Shown: positions 15,517 to 24,224, counted from the stretch's first letter. The stretch is 64,000 nt of DNA from Micromonospora lutea (GCF_016863535.1 NZ_BOPB01000001.1:62001-126000); one strand, 5' to 3'. Numbers and translations: made by a program. Notes: generated by a model not told the origin, from the sequence alone.

Positions 15517-16383
15517 TCAGCCGGTGGTGCCGGCGGTAGCGGTCAGCTGAGCCGCCCGTTCCTTGGCGGCGCGCTGCATGGGGCCTTCCCGCCAGTCGCG
15601 TGGCAGGGCGGTGAGGGCGAGCCGCAGCGCGCGTACCGTCACATCGGCCGAGAGCGCGGTGGTTGGCAGACCCAACCCGCCGTAGAGCCGTCGCGCCCAG
15701 GACGGCAGCAGGGCGAGAGCGGTACCGGCGATGCCCAGGTACGCCCACCGTGGCGGGCCGAGGTTCAGCCCGATCCGCGCCGGCAGGCTGAGCTTCCACG
15801 GCAGGGGCGGGGCGGTCAGGAAAAGGGCGGTCTCGGCGGCCTCCCGGGTCATCCGCAGCTCGGGTCGGATCCGCTGGTAGTAGTCGGTCACCTCGGCGGC
15901 GGTGCCGGGAACTGTCTCCGGGGCCAGCCCGACGAGGGCGGCGGTACGCCGCTGCTCCGTGTAGTAGCGATCGACCTCGTCGGCGTCCAGCGGCACGCCG
16001 GCCCGACGCGCGGTGTCGAGGAACGACTCCACCTCGGTGACGTGGACCCAGCGAAGCAGATCCGGCTCGTCGATCCGGAACCGCTCGCCGGTGGCCGGGT
16101 CGATCGCGGTCATCCGGGCGTGCAGCCGACGTAGCCGTCGTCCAGCCCGCTCCGCCTCGTCGGTGGTGCCGTAGACGGTGGTACCCACGTACTCGGCCGT
16201 GCGCAGCAGACGCCCCCAGGCGTCCTGACGGTAGTTGCTGTTCTGCGCCACCCCGGCCATTGCCCGGGGATGCAACGCCTGGAGGTAGAGCGAACGCAGC
16301 CCGGCGACGAACAGGATGGGCTCCTGGTGCAACTTCCAGGTGACCGAACCGGGACCAAACAGGCCGACGTCGACGGTATCCAC
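15517..16383 (-). CDS. Oxygenase MpaB-family protein (DUF2236)
   Basis: A 288-residue all-helical protein of the MpaB/latex-clearing-protein-like family. LYLQALHPRAMAGVAQ near residues 32-47 carries the conserved HP motif, and LLRWVHVTEVESF (about 109-121) the conserved WVH, both near the b-type haem pocket in characterised members. There is no signal peptide or Tat motif, so it is cytoplasmic, unlike secreted rubber oxygenases. The substrate is unknown. It converges with the nuclease gene across 32 bases. A trailing YRLY-like basic end is typical. Confidence 0.85.
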   Translation of the reverse strand: MDTVDVGLFGPGSVTWKLHQEPILFVAGLRSLYLQALHPRAMAGVAQNSNYRQDAWGRLLRTAEYVGTTVYGTTDEAERAGRRLRRLHARMTAIDPATGERFRIDEPDLLRWVHVTEVESFLDTARRAGVPLDADEVDRYYTEQRRTAALVGLAPETVPGTAAEVTDYYQRIRPELRMTREAAETALFLTAPPLPWKLSLPARIGLNLGPPRWAYLGIAGTALALLPSWARRLYGGLGLPTTALSADVTVRALRLALTALPRDWREGPMQRAAKERAAQLTATAGTTG

Positions 16384-16510
16384 CAGTCAAGAGTGCCACG
16401 CCGGTCTACTTGAACCCTCGGGGTCGGTGCTGCGTGTGGAGCAACAGGGCGTTGGGCGGATCAGGCATGCCCCCGTACGCTGACATCCACGATCACCCTC
16501 GGAGGTGCCG

Positions 16511-16996
16511 ATGTTCGAGAAGGCGCTGGGACTGCCCCTACACGTGCTGGTCGTGCACGCGGTCGTTGTCTTCGTACCGCTGCTGGTGCTGCTCGCCCTC
16601 GCGTACATCGTGCTGCCCCGGTTCCGCGCCCGGTTGGACTGGGCGGTGGCGGTCCTGGCGGTGGTCGCCCCGATCACCGCATGGGTCGCCGCGAGGTCCG
16701 GCGAGGCGCTGCAGGCCCGGCAGATCGAGCGGGGGTTCTCCGGCGAGATCCTCGACAAGATCAACGAACATGCGGCGCACGGCGAGATACTGTTCCGCGT
16801 CACGTTGGCGCTCGGCCTGGTGGTCATCCTGCTGCTGGTCATCACCAGCAATCACCCCCGGGTGCCGAAGCTGCCCGGCTGGGTGTCCGCGGTGCTGTCG
16901 GTCGTGGTGCTGGGGCTGGGTGTCGCCGCCCTGGTCTACGTCTGGTTCAGCGGGCACTCCGGTGCCGAGATGGTCTGGGGCAACACCTACGAATAG
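16511..16996 (+). CDS. DUF2231 membrane protein
   Basis: A 161-residue protein with four hydrophobic helices. The first, after LPLHVLVVHAVVVFVPLL, carries a conserved His, and a second His pair lies in NEHAAHGEILF, typical of DUF2231 proteins, which may bind haem or metal. The function is unknown. ATG 16511 has GGAGG at 16501-16505; the in-frame GTG at 16505 is part of that site and unlikely. It is followed by a hairpin at 17036-17064 that separates it from the convergent gene. Confidence 0.82.
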   Translation: MFEKALGLPLHVLVVHAVVVFVPLLVLLALAYIVLPRFRARLDWAVAVLAVVAPITAWVAARSGEALQARQIERGFSGEILDKINEHAAHGEILFRVTLALGLVVILLLVITSNHPRVPKLPGWVSAVLSVVVLGLGVAALVYVWFSGHSGAEMVWGNTYE

Positions 16997-17035
16997 GCCG
17001 CCCACGGCTGGCCCGGACCGCCGCCCACCGGTGAA

Positions 17036-17064
17036 CCAGCCAGTACCATCCCGATCCTGGCTGG
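17036..17064. terminator. Hairpin between convergent genes
   Basis: CCAGCCAG (17036-17043) pairs with CTGGCTGG (17057-17064). It lies between the DUF2231 gene and a convergent hypothetical gene and may serve both. Confidence 0.5.
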
Positions 17065-17077
17065 CCCGGGTGCGACC

Positions 17078-17425
17078 TCAGAACAGCAACCGGGTGCAGA
17101 GTAGGCAGGTCAGTACCACCAGGACGGCGCCGGCGACCGCACCGACGATCCAGGTGACCCGCTGTGCCCGCTGTTCCTGCGCGTCCAAGCCGGTCATGTC
17201 CTGGGCCGGCAGGTGACGGGGCGGCGCCGGTTGCAGGTGCACCGGAGGCCGCCAACCAGGCGGTGGCGCGGTGGTGGGTGGCGGGCCGCCGTAACTGCCC
17301 GCCCCACCTGACGCGGCGCGGCCCGGGATCTGGTCAGGGACGCCGCCCTGGCTTGAGGATCCGTCGCCGGAGTCGGGCCGGCGCCACGGATCGTCTGGAT
17401 CCAGACCGGATGGGGGGACCGTCAC
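17078..17425 (-). CDS. Proline-rich tail-anchored hypothetical protein
   Basis: A 115-residue protein from GTG 17425; an in-frame codon at 17443 is a weaker start. Residues 1-80 are Pro/Gly-rich and disordered (GPPPTTAPPPGWRPP), then a charged stretch DAQEQRAQRVTW leads into one C-terminal transmembrane helix (IVGAVAGAVLVVLTCLLCTRLLF) ending the protein. This is a tail anchor with the body in the cytoplasm. The family is not recognised. Bias is good, but the low-complexity content keeps confidence moderate. Confidence 0.6.
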   Translation of the reverse strand: MTVPPSGLDPDDPWRRPDSGDGSSSQGGVPDQIPGRAASGGAGSYGGPPPTTAPPPGWRPPVHLQPAPPRHLPAQDMTGLDAQEQRAQRVTWIVGAVAGAVLVVLTCLLCTRLLF

Positions 17426-17497
17426 GCCGTCCGACGCTACCAACCACCTCGTCGCCGCACCGTCAGGCCGCGCCCGGACGCGTCATGATCCGGACAA

Positions 17498-17549
17498 CGT
17501 CGGGGATGGTGCTGCCGACCGCCTATCCGACCCAGCACGATCCCCGACG
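17498..17549. repeat. Palindromic repeat, type B copy 1
   Basis: Arms 17498-17514 and 17533-17549 pair over 17 bp with one mismatch around an 18-nt loop. The left flank and arm (17493-17516) match 25418-25441 at 21 of 24 positions in the same orientation. It lies between divergent genes, so it is not a simple terminator. Confidence 0.6.
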
Positions 17550-17580
17550 CCGCTCGGATCGTCGGTGACGCACGCTGCGT

Positions 17581-17586
17581 TAGTCT
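17581..17586 (+). promoter_or_regulatory. TANNNT -10 box of 57-aa gene
   Basis: TAGTCT, 8 nt before GTG 17595, with no ribosome site. Confidence 0.4.
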
Positions 17587-17594
17587 TGCCGCTC

Positions 17595-17768
17595 GTGAGC
17601 ACTCGCGAACCACATGGCCGGGGGGATGACGATCGCACGGTCGAGCTGACCGACGACTTCGTGGTGCTGCCGGAGCAGACCGCCGACGACACCGACCACG
17701 GTTGGGGTGAGCGGGCCGGCGGCAACGACGACTGGCTGCTCGCCGAGCGCCCACCGCACTGGGAGTAA
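17595..17768 (+). CDS. Small acidic hypothetical protein, 57 aa
   Basis: GTG 17595 to TAA 17768. The product is acidic and probably disordered at first (RGDDDRTVELTDDFVVLPEQ) and ends with DDWLLAERPPHWE, a Trp-containing short motif. I recall similar small proteins ending in RPPHW beside the FmdB-type gene in actinomycetes, but no function. A TAGTCT box lies 8 bases upstream. It converges on the FmdB-type gene. Confidence 0.6.
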   Translation: MSTREPHGRGDDDRTVELTDDFVVLPEQTADDTDHGWGERAGGNDDWLLAERPPHWE

Positions 17769-17817
17769 GCGTCTCCGCCCGTTCGTCCCGGGCCCTGTGG
17801 CTCCGGTACCGGATCCG

Positions 17818-18210
17818 TCAGGAGGGGCTGGCCGTGGCCGACGCCTTGCTCGCGCCGCCGGAGGACCCGGACGATCCGCCGGACGACCCGCTGCCGGAGC
17901 CGGACGAGGTGGAGCCGGACGAAGCGGAGCCGGACGAGCTGGAACTGGTCGCCGAGGAGTTCGACCCGTTCGAGCTGGAGGTCGAGGACTCCGACTTGCC
18001 GTTCGACCCGTTGGACGTGCTGTCCGATCCGGAGGAGCGGGAGTCGGTGCGGTAGAAGCCCGAGCCCTTGAAGACGATGCCGACCGAGTTGAACAGCTTA
18101 CGCAGTCGCCCCTCGCACGCCGGGCAGTCGGTCAGTGGGTCGTCAGAGAAGGACTGCACTGCCTCAAGCTGGTGACCGCACGCGGTGCAGGCGTACTGGT
18201 ACGTGGGCAC
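17818..18210 (-). CDS. FmdB-type zinc-ribbon protein, Ruc-like redox chaperone candidate
   Basis: A 130-residue protein from GTG 18210, which follows GGAGGA; upstream codons in frame look non-coding. Residues 1-45 form an FmdB zinc ribbon with two pairs of cysteines (YACTACGH and DCPACEG). From about residue 60 to the end it is Ser/Gly/Asn-rich and surely disordered. The architecture and the place directly downstream of the 5-FTHF cyclo-ligase gene match M. tuberculosis Rv0991c (Ruc), a chaperone that becomes active on cysteine oxidation. I infer the same role. The tail is longer and much richer in serine than I would expect. Confidence 0.82.
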   Translation of the reverse strand: MPTYQYACTACGHQLEAVQSFSDDPLTDCPACEGRLRKLFNSVGIVFKGSGFYRTDSRSSGSDSTSNGSNGKSESSTSSSNGSNSSATSSSSSGSASSGSTSSGSGSGSSGGSSGSSGGASKASATASPS

Positions 18211-18271
18211 GTTCTCCTCCGGGTCTGACACGGCCAGTTGGCACTCGACGTATTCGAGTGCCAATGGTGCG

Positions 18272-18928
18272 TCATCGCCCCCCGGTTCGTCCAGCGGAAG
18301 TGTGGGGCACGACACCCGAGGGGACCATCAACCCGGAAGTCGGCGTGATCACCGCTCGTACCGGCTGGTCGTGCGGGTCGGTGGGCAACTCGTCCAGCAG
18401 CTCACCGTCGTACAGCGGTGTCACCGTGAGGACGGTCGCCGGCACCCGTGCCAGGGCCCGATCGTACGACCCACCGCCACGCCCCAGGCGGATGCCCCGG
18501 CGGTCCACCGCCAGTGCCGGCACCACCACCAGATCGGCGGTGGCGACCGCGGCGACCCCCAGTCGAGGCCCGGCCGGCTCGCGGATCCCCCGCCCGGCAG
18601 CGACCATGGCCTGCGGCCCGTCCCAGGCGGCCCAGTCCAGGTCGAGGTCGTCGCAGAGCACCGGCAGCAGCAGGTCCGCACCCGGGGGCAGCGCGTCGGC
18701 GAGCACCGTCGGCAGGTCCGGGCCACCTGGTTCCCGACCGACCGGGGCGTACGCGGCGACCCGGCCGGGCCGCAGCCGACCGACCAGTGAGATCAGCTCG
18801 GCTTGGATGCGTGCCGCAGCCGTGGCGCGGTCAGCTTCGGTACGGGCGCGGCGGCGCGCGAGCAGGCTGATCCGGGCGGCCTGCTTCGCGTCATGCGTCA
18901 CTTCCGCTTCTTCCGCAAATTCCGGCAC
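18272..18928 (-). CDS. 5-formyltetrahydrofolate cyclo-ligase
   Basis: A 218-residue enzyme that turns 5-formyl-THF plus ATP into 5,10-methenyl-THF, clearing a dead-end folate. The nucleotide/folate loop GIRLGRGGGSYDRAL is intact, and ARISLLARRRARTEADR begins the family domain. GTG 18928 has GAGGAG eight bases upstream; GTG 18901 is possible and would give 209 residues. It lies 61 bases upstream of the FmdB-type gene on the same strand, the same order as Rv0992c-Rv0991c, and is divergent from the GGDEF gene. Confidence 0.93.
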   Translation of the reverse strand: MPEFAEEAEVTHDAKQAARISLLARRRARTEADRATAAARIQAELISLVGRLRPGRVAAYAPVGREPGGPDLPTVLADALPPGADLLLPVLCDDLDLDWAAWDGPQAMVAAGRGIREPAGPRLGVAAVATADLVVVPALAVDRRGIRLGRGGGSYDRALARVPATVLTVTPLYDGELLDELPTDPHDQPVRAVITPTSGLMVPSGVVPHTSAGRTGGR

Positions 18929-19019
18929 GCAACACTCCTCACGCAACGCTTGCCCAGCCGTCGCTCTGTGTCAGCATCGCAGGCGACGGTCGCGCAACTT
19001 CCGGGGGGAAGGGGAAGCG

Positions 19020-21281
19020 TTGACGCTACGCGGGCGGTTGACCGCAGCCTTCCTGGCGGTGGCGTTCGGCCCGGTCCTGCTCGGTGCCGTCTTCGTCGCC
19101 TCCACCGTCGCGACGGTTGACCGCAGCCGGGCCACCGAGCGGTTGGCGGTGGCCGCCGCGGCCGTACGCACCTCGATCGACGCCCTCTGCCAGCAGCTAC
19201 GCGCCGCAGCCGACGCGGTCGCCGTCACCGCTGACCGTGCGGGGACCGCCGCGCAGGTGGTCCGCCGAGGGCTGGCCACCGCGGTGCTCGTCACCGACGA
19301 GACCGGTCGGGTCAGCTACGCCACCCCGGACCCACCCCCGGCGCCCTGGCGGGAATGCGCCATGGCGGAACCATCCGGCGGATCGGTCAGCGCCCTCGTG
19401 GTACGGGTGCAACTGCGCGATGCCGCCGGCTCGGCACTGGGTACGGTCGCCGCCGCCCAGCCGGTCGACCCCGCCTTCGTCGCGCGACTCGCCTCGGTGA
19501 CCGGGGTCGCGGTGACCCTGCTCGACGGGGGTCCGTCCGTCCAGGTGGCGCACAGCACCGAGTCCGGCAACGGTCGTGACGCGGTGCTGGCCGCCGCCGC
19601 CTCGCTGCACGGCGAGCGCGTCACCGGCACCACCGACGGTCGGTACGTGCGTCGCGCCGGCCCGGCCATCGGACAGCCGTTGCCCCTGGTGCTCTCGGTA
19701 CCGAGTGACCAACCGCCGGGCCTGCACGCGGTGCTGGTCGGCGTGGTGCTGCTGGCCGCCCTGCTGGGCGTGGCCGTCGCATGGCGGCTGGCCCGGGTGA
19801 GCACCCGGCCACTTGTGGAACTGGCCGGTGCGGCCGACCGGGTCGCCACCGGCGATCTCACCGTCCGGGTACCGGTACGCAGCAGCGACGAGCTCGGCCG
19901 GCTGGCCGTCGCCTTCAATCGGATGACTCGTGAGACGGGCGGCTACCTGGCGGCGCTGACCAGCAGCCGGGACCAGTTGCGCGGACACCTTGCCGTGCTC
20001 GGCGACACGCTGGCCAGCACCCATGACCTGCCCCGGATCCTGCGGGTGATCCTGCACAGCGCGCTGGCCGCGACCGGGGCCCGAGCGGGGGCGGTGCTGC
20101 TCACCGAGGAGGGTGGGCAACTCGTCGCCCGATGCAGCGCGGGGCTCGACGACCGCTGGTCCGGCGTCGCACCACTGCGGGTAGCGCTGGGCAGCGGGGT
20201 GGTCGGTGCGGTCGCGGCGACAGGCCAGCCGCGCCGAGGTCGGGTGGAACCGACGATCGTCTCCCCGGACGAGCCGCGCTGCCGGACGTACATCGCGGTG
20301 CCGTTCACCGCGCCCGACGCGACCGGTGGCGACGCGCCGGGAGCGGCACCGGCGGCCGTCGGATCGGGCCGACCGGCGGAGGCCGTGCTGGGCGTGCTGG
20401 CCCTCTACGACCGCCTCGGCGGGGAGGAGTTCGACGACGACGATCTGGCCACCCTGCGCACCTTCGCCCGGCACGCCGCGGTCGCCGTGGACAACGTGCG
20501 CGTACACGAGGAGGCGCAACGGCTGTCGCTCACCGACCCGCTGACCGGGCTGTGGAACTACCGGTACCTGCGCGAGTCGCTGCGTCGGGAGGTGGAACGG
20601 GCCAGCCGGTTCGGTCGGATGGTCAGCGTCCTCGCCCTCGACCTGGACCGCTTCAAGCAGGTCAACGACACGTACGGGCACGCGGCCGGGGACACCGTGC
20701 TGGCCGAGTTCGCCCGCCGGGTACGCGGCGAGATCCGGGAGGTGGACCTGGCCTTCCGCCGGGGCGGGGAGGAGTTCGTGGTGCTGCTGCCGGAGACCGA
20801 TGCCCGTGGCGCGGCCATCGTCGCCGAGCGGCTCGGCGCGGCCGTCCGGGCCACTCCGGTGACGGCGCTGGGGCACGCCGGTGTCCGGGAGCTGATCCCG
20901 GTGTCCGTCTCCATCGGCATCGCCGTTTTTCCGGACCACGCCGACACCGGACCGCAGGTGTTGGCAGCGGCGGACGAGGCGCTCTACGCCGCGAAGACCG
21001 CCAGCCGGGACACCTGGCGACTGGCGCCCACCCGCCAGGCGTCGCCGACCCGTGAGGTACCGGTGCCGGCGGTCGCCCGTAGCCCCGCCGACGGACTGCC
21101 CCGGGCCGGACCCGACATGCCGGCCATCGGCGGCACGTCGGCTGGCCGGGACGTCGGTCCGAGCGTGCCGGCCCCCGCCGAGGTGCCTGCCGGATCCGGT
21201 GCCGTCGGCACCGGCAGAACCGGTCCGGTGGGCGGCGCGTCTTCTGGTCCTCACCCGCCGAGGCACGCCGATGGCCGATAG
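19020..21281 (+). CDS. Membrane GGDEF diguanylate cyclase with HAMP and GAF domains
   Basis: A 753-residue sensor from TTG 19020, the only plausible start: no other start codon lies near in frame, and GGGGGGAAGGGG precedes it. Order: TM helix (8-30), extracellular sensor region (30-235), TM helix (about 238-257), HAMP (258-305), GAF (about 330-500), GGDEF domain (500-660), Pro/Gly-rich tail. The active site GGEEF is at 582-586, and an intact inhibitory I-site REVD at 573-576 has the correct five-residue spacing. It should make cyclic di-GMP in response to an outside signal, with product feedback. It sits between the cyclo-ligase and galU, breaking an otherwise conserved order. Confidence 0.92.
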   Translation: MTLRGRLTAAFLAVAFGPVLLGAVFVASTVATVDRSRATERLAVAAAAVRTSIDALCQQLRAAADAVAVTADRAGTAAQVVRRGLATAVLVTDETGRVSYATPDPPPAPWRECAMAEPSGGSVSALVVRVQLRDAAGSALGTVAAAQPVDPAFVARLASVTGVAVTLLDGGPSVQVAHSTESGNGRDAVLAAAASLHGERVTGTTDGRYVRRAGPAIGQPLPLVLSVPSDQPPGLHAVLVGVVLLAALLGVAVAWRLARVSTRPLVELAGAADRVATGDLTVRVPVRSSDELGRLAVAFNRMTRETGGYLAALTSSRDQLRGHLAVLGDTLASTHDLPRILRVILHSALAATGARAGAVLLTEEGGQLVARCSAGLDDRWSGVAPLRVALGSGVVGAVAATGQPRRGRVEPTIVSPDEPRCRTYIAVPFTAPDATGGDAPGAAPAAVGSGRPAEAVLGVLALYDRLGGEEFDDDDLATLRTFARHAAVAVDNVRVHEEAQRLSLTDPLTGLWNYRYLRESLRREVERASRFGRMVSVLALDLDRFKQVNDTYGHAAGDTVLAEFARRVRGEIREVDLAFRRGGEEFVVLLPETDARGAAIVAERLGAAVRATPVTALGHAGVRELIPVSVSIGIAVFPDHADTGPQVLAAADEALYAAKTASRDTWRLAPTRQASPTREVPVPAVARSPADGLPRAGPDMPAIGGTSAGRDVGPSVPAPAEVPAGSGAVGTGRTGPVGGASSGPHPPRHADGR

Positions 21282-21284
21282 TCT
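21279..21284 (+). promoter_or_regulatory. TANNNT -10 box of galU
   Basis: TAGTCT, 6 nt before ATG 21291, overlapping the end of the GGDEF gene: a separate leaderless promoter for galU. Confidence 0.5.
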
Positions 21285-21290
21285 CGCGGC

Positions 21291-22244
21291 ATGTCGGAGC
21301 ACTCAGCGAACCCCTCAGCGGCCACCGCCACCGGCCGTCCCCGTGCCGTCAAAGCCGTCATCCCAGCCGCCGGCCTGGCCACCCGGTTCCTGCCGGCCAC
21401 CAAGGCCGTTCCCAAGGAACTGCTGCCGGTCGTCGACCGGCCGGTGTTGCAGTACATCGTCGAGGAAGCCGCCCAGGCCGGCATCGGCGACGTGCTGCTG
21501 ATCACCGGTCGGGGCAAGACGTCGATGGTGGACCACTTCGACCGTCGCCCCGACCTGGAGGAACGGCTCGCGGAGAAGCCTGATCTGCTCGCGGCCGTCA
21601 AGCGGACCGAGGAACTGGCGTCCATCTACACCTGTCGCCAGCCGGAGCAGCTCGGCCTCGGGCACGCCGTCGGGTACGCGGAGTCCCACGTCGGCGACGA
21701 GCCCTTCGCGGTGCTGCTCGGCGACGAGTTCGTCAACCTCAGCGAGCCGCTGCTGCCGGCCATGCTGGAGCTTCAGAAGCGTACGGGTGGGGTGGTGCTC
21801 GCCTTCTTCGAGGTCGACCCGGCAGAGACAAAGCGGTACGGGATCGCCTCCGTCGAGCCGGCCGAGTCCGAGCTGACTGACATCGGCGAGGTCGTGAAGG
21901 TGACCGGCATGGTGGAGAAGCCGAAGCCGGAGGACGCGCCGAGCAACCTCGCCGTGCTCGGCCGCTACGTGCTGCCCGGCAAGATCTTCGACGCCATTCG
22001 TCGGACGAAGCCCGGCAGCGGCGGGGAGATCCAGCTGACCGACGCGATGGAGATCCTGCGTACCGAGGGCACACCGGTGCACGCGATCGTCTATCGAGGC
22101 ATCCGCTACGACACCGGCATGCCCCTGGGCTACCTGCAGACCGTGGTCCAGATCGCCGCCGACCGCGAGGACCTGGGTAGCGAGTTCCGCAAGTGGCTGG
22201 CCGAGTTCGTCAACTCGGACGCGTCGGGCGGTCCGAATACATGA
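21291..22244 (+). CDS. galU: UTP--glucose-1-phosphate uridylyltransferase
   Basis: A 317-residue nucleotidyltransferase making UDP-glucose from UTP and glucose 1-phosphate, for glycans, trehalose and galactose metabolism. The signature GLATRFLPATKAVPKELL is at about 26-43, with VVDRP and the LGDEF metal-site motif further on. ATG 21291 lies ten bases after the GGDEF stop and has a TAGTCT box, so it is probably leaderless. Its stop overlaps the ATG of the Glp gene (ATGA), which starts the galU-glp-rimJ-glpR operon. Confidence 0.96.
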   Translation: MSEHSANPSAATATGRPRAVKAVIPAAGLATRFLPATKAVPKELLPVVDRPVLQYIVEEAAQAGIGDVLLITGRGKTSMVDHFDRRPDLEERLAEKPDLLAAVKRTEELASIYTCRQPEQLGLGHAVGYAESHVGDEPFAVLLGDEFVNLSEPLLPAMLELQKRTGGVVLAFFEVDPAETKRYGIASVEPAESELTDIGEVVKVTGMVEKPKPEDAPSNLAVLGRYVLPGKIFDAIRRTKPGSGGEIQLTDAMEILRTEGTPVHAIVYRGIRYDTGMPLGYLQTVVQIAADREDLGSEFRKWLAEFVNSDASGGPNT

Positions 22245-23554
22245 CCACGACGGCCGACGCCGAGGCGGCCGAAAACGGGTTGACGCCGCTCGCCGACTAC
22301 CTGAGCAGCGTGCTGCGCAGGTTGCGCGCGCTGCCTCCGCTCGACCTCGACCTCACCCAGGCGTACGGCAACGTTCTCGCCGAGGACGTCGTCGCCCCGC
22401 ACTCGTTCCCGGCCTTCGACCAGGCGGCTGTGGACGGGTACGCGGCGCGCTGGGAGGACATCGCGGGTGGTGGCCGGGGCGTGGGATACGTCCCGGCCCA
22501 GTCCAGTCGGCCGGGCGGTCGCACCGTACGACTCAACGTCGTCGGTGATCTGGGCGCGGCGAGCTGGCGACCGGTGCGGCTCACCCCGGGCTCGTGTTTC
22601 TCCGTGGCAGCCGGCGCGCCACTGCCGATCGGCGCGGACGTGGTCGTCCCGGTGGAGTGGACCGACCAGGGCATGGCGGCAGTGGAGATCTTCCGGGTTC
22701 CGAAACGGGGGTACGGGGTCCGCCGGACGGGCGAGGAGGTGGCGGCCGGCGAACTGCTCGCCCGCTCCGGCACCTACGTCTCGCCGGCGTTGGTGGCGGT
22801 GCTCGCCGCGACCGGCATCGGTCACGTGGTGGTGCGCCCGAGCCCTCGGGTGGTGATCGTGGCCACCGGCGACGAACTGGTCGACGTCGGCCGGGGCAGT
22901 CAGCCGGGGCAGGTCGTCGACGCCAACTCGCACGCCCTGACGGCTGCGGCGGCCGAGGTGGGAGCGCTGGCCTACCGGGTGGGTATCTGTGACGACGACC
23001 CGGAAGGGCTGCGTGGGCTGCTGGAGGACCAGACCCTGCGCGCCGACCTGATCATCACGACCGGCGGCACCGGCACCGGGCCGGGTGACATGGTCCGCCG
23101 GATCCTGTCGCGCCGGGAGGGCAGCCGCGCCGGTCCGGTCACCTTCACCGACGTGGCGCTCTATCCGGGTACCGCCCTCGGCTTCGGTACCGTCGGCGCC
23201 GAGGAGGTGCCGGTGGTCTGCCTGCCCGGCGACCCGGGGGCGGCGATGATCGGCTTCGAGGTGCTGGCTCGGCCCGCGATCAACCTGCTGGCCGGCGCGG
23301 AGCCGGTGTTTCGTCCCAGCGTACGGGCACATCTGCTGGAGACCGTCTCCTCCCCGGCCGGGCTGCGCGAGTTCCGTCCCGCACACGTCGCTGAACGCCG
23401 TGGCGGGGGTTACACTGTTCAACCGCTCAACGGCGGTCCGTTCACGCTTTCCGGCCTGGCAGAGGCGAACGGGCTTCTCGTTCTCGGTGAGCGGGTGACT
23501 GCCGCTGCCGCCGGCTCCACTGTCGACGTGTTGCTGCTGGACCGCCGCCGGTGA
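22241..23554 (+). CDS. glp: MoeA-like protein Glp (molybdopterin molybdotransferase/gephyrin-like)
   Basis: A 437-residue MoeA/gephyrin-fold protein: N-terminal domain with QAAVDGYAAR and the linker, an MPT-binding domain with VIVATGDELVDVG and TTGGTGTGPGDM, and the C-terminal beta domain. The usual SGGVSVGD loop is changed to TGGTGTGPGD, which may mean lost or altered enzyme activity. In corynebacteria the gene in this same place encodes Glp, which binds FtsZ through the gephyrin-like fold and the membrane receptor GlpR. Synteny (galU, moeA, rimJ, glpR) supports that role here. ATG 22241 overlaps the galU stop. Confidence 0.88.
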   Translation: MTTTADAEAAENGLTPLADYLSSVLRRLRALPPLDLDLTQAYGNVLAEDVVAPHSFPAFDQAAVDGYAARWEDIAGGGRGVGYVPAQSSRPGGRTVRLNVVGDLGAASWRPVRLTPGSCFSVAAGAPLPIGADVVVPVEWTDQGMAAVEIFRVPKRGYGVRRTGEEVAAGELLARSGTYVSPALVAVLAATGIGHVVVRPSPRVVIVATGDELVDVGRGSQPGQVVDANSHALTAAAAEVGALAYRVGICDDDPEGLRGLLEDQTLRADLIITTGGTGTGPGDMVRRILSRREGSRAGPVTFTDVALYPGTALGFGTVGAEEVPVVCLPGDPGAAMIGFEVLARPAINLLAGAEPVFRPSVRAHLLETVSSPAGLREFRPAHVAERRGGGYTVQPLNGGPFTLSGLAEANGLLVLGERVTAAAAGSTVDVLLLDRRR

Positions 23555-23585
23555 TCCACCGGTGATGCTCCGGAGTGGAGGTTCG

Positions 23586-24224
23586 GTGTTCCGACGCGCG
23601 CCTGGCTGGCCGGCGGTGCTCTCCGACGGTTCGGTGCTGCTGCGGCCGTACCGGCGGTCGGACGCGGCGGCCTGGTCGCAGGTGCGCCGGGCCAACCGGG
23701 AGTGGCTGGCCCCCTGGGAGTCGTCGGTGCCCGGTGACTGGGACGAGGTGAACTCCCCGGCGACGTTCCGCTGGGTCTATCGCGACCAGCGACACTCGGC
23801 ACGTACCGGTGAGGGGATGCCGTTCGCGGTCTGCCTGCACGAGGACGGGGTGCAGCGGCTGGTCGGTCACATCAACGTGGGCAACATCGTGCGCCGCGCC
23901 TTCTGCTCCGGGTACGTCGGTTACTGGGTCGACCGGCGGGTCGCCGGCCGAGGCGTCATCCCCACCGCGCTGGCGCTGGCGGTCGACCACGCCTTCGGCT
24001 CCGGCGGGTTGCACCGGATCGAGGTCAACATCCGTCCCGAAAACCGGCCGTCGCGTCGGGTGGTGGAGAAGCTGGGCTTCCGCGAGGAGGCGTACCACGC
24101 GCGCTACATGCACATCGACGGTGCTTGGCGTGATCACATCGGCTACGCGATGACCAGCGAGGAGATCGCCGCCGAGGGTGGCCTGCTGGCCCGTTGGCAT
24201 CGGCTGCGTGCTCGTACCCCGTGA
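23586..24224 (+). CDS. rimJ: GNAT N-acetyltransferase, RimJ/RimL type
   Basis: A 212-residue GNAT enzyme of the ribosomal-protein Ser/Ala acetyltransferase group; in this locus it corresponds to Rv0995. The N-terminal VLLRPYRRSDAAAW, the central HINVGNIVRRAFCSGYVGYWVD, and the acetyl-CoA loop RRVAGRGVIPTALALAV are typical, as is ENRPSRRVVEKLGF. The true substrate is not known. GTG 23586 has AGTGGAGG five bases before it; starts at 23562 or 23565 lie closer to the glp stop but lack a site. It is probably translated from the galU-glp operon. Confidence 0.9.
   Translation: MFRRAPGWPAVLSDGSVLLRPYRRSDAAAWSQVRRANREWLAPWESSVPGDWDEVNSPATFRWVYRDQRHSARTGEGMPFAVCLHEDGVQRLVGHINVGNIVRRAFCSGYVGYWVDRRVAGRGVIPTALALAVDHAFGSGGLHRIEVNIRPENRPSRRVVEKLGFREEAYHARYMHIDGAWRDHIGYAMTSEEIAAEGGLLARWHRLRARTP

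Noticed and set aside
17834..18055. Acidic Pro/Glu/Asp-rich frame on the plus strand
   Set aside because: Exact antisense of the Ser/Gly-rich tail of the FmdB-type gene; low-complexity shadow.
19197..21302. 701-codon minus-strand frame
   Set aside because: Antisense of the GGDEF gene, which has all expected motifs in order.
22130..23695. 521-codon minus-strand frame
   Set aside because: Antisense of glp and the start of rimJ; Arg/His-rich without domains.
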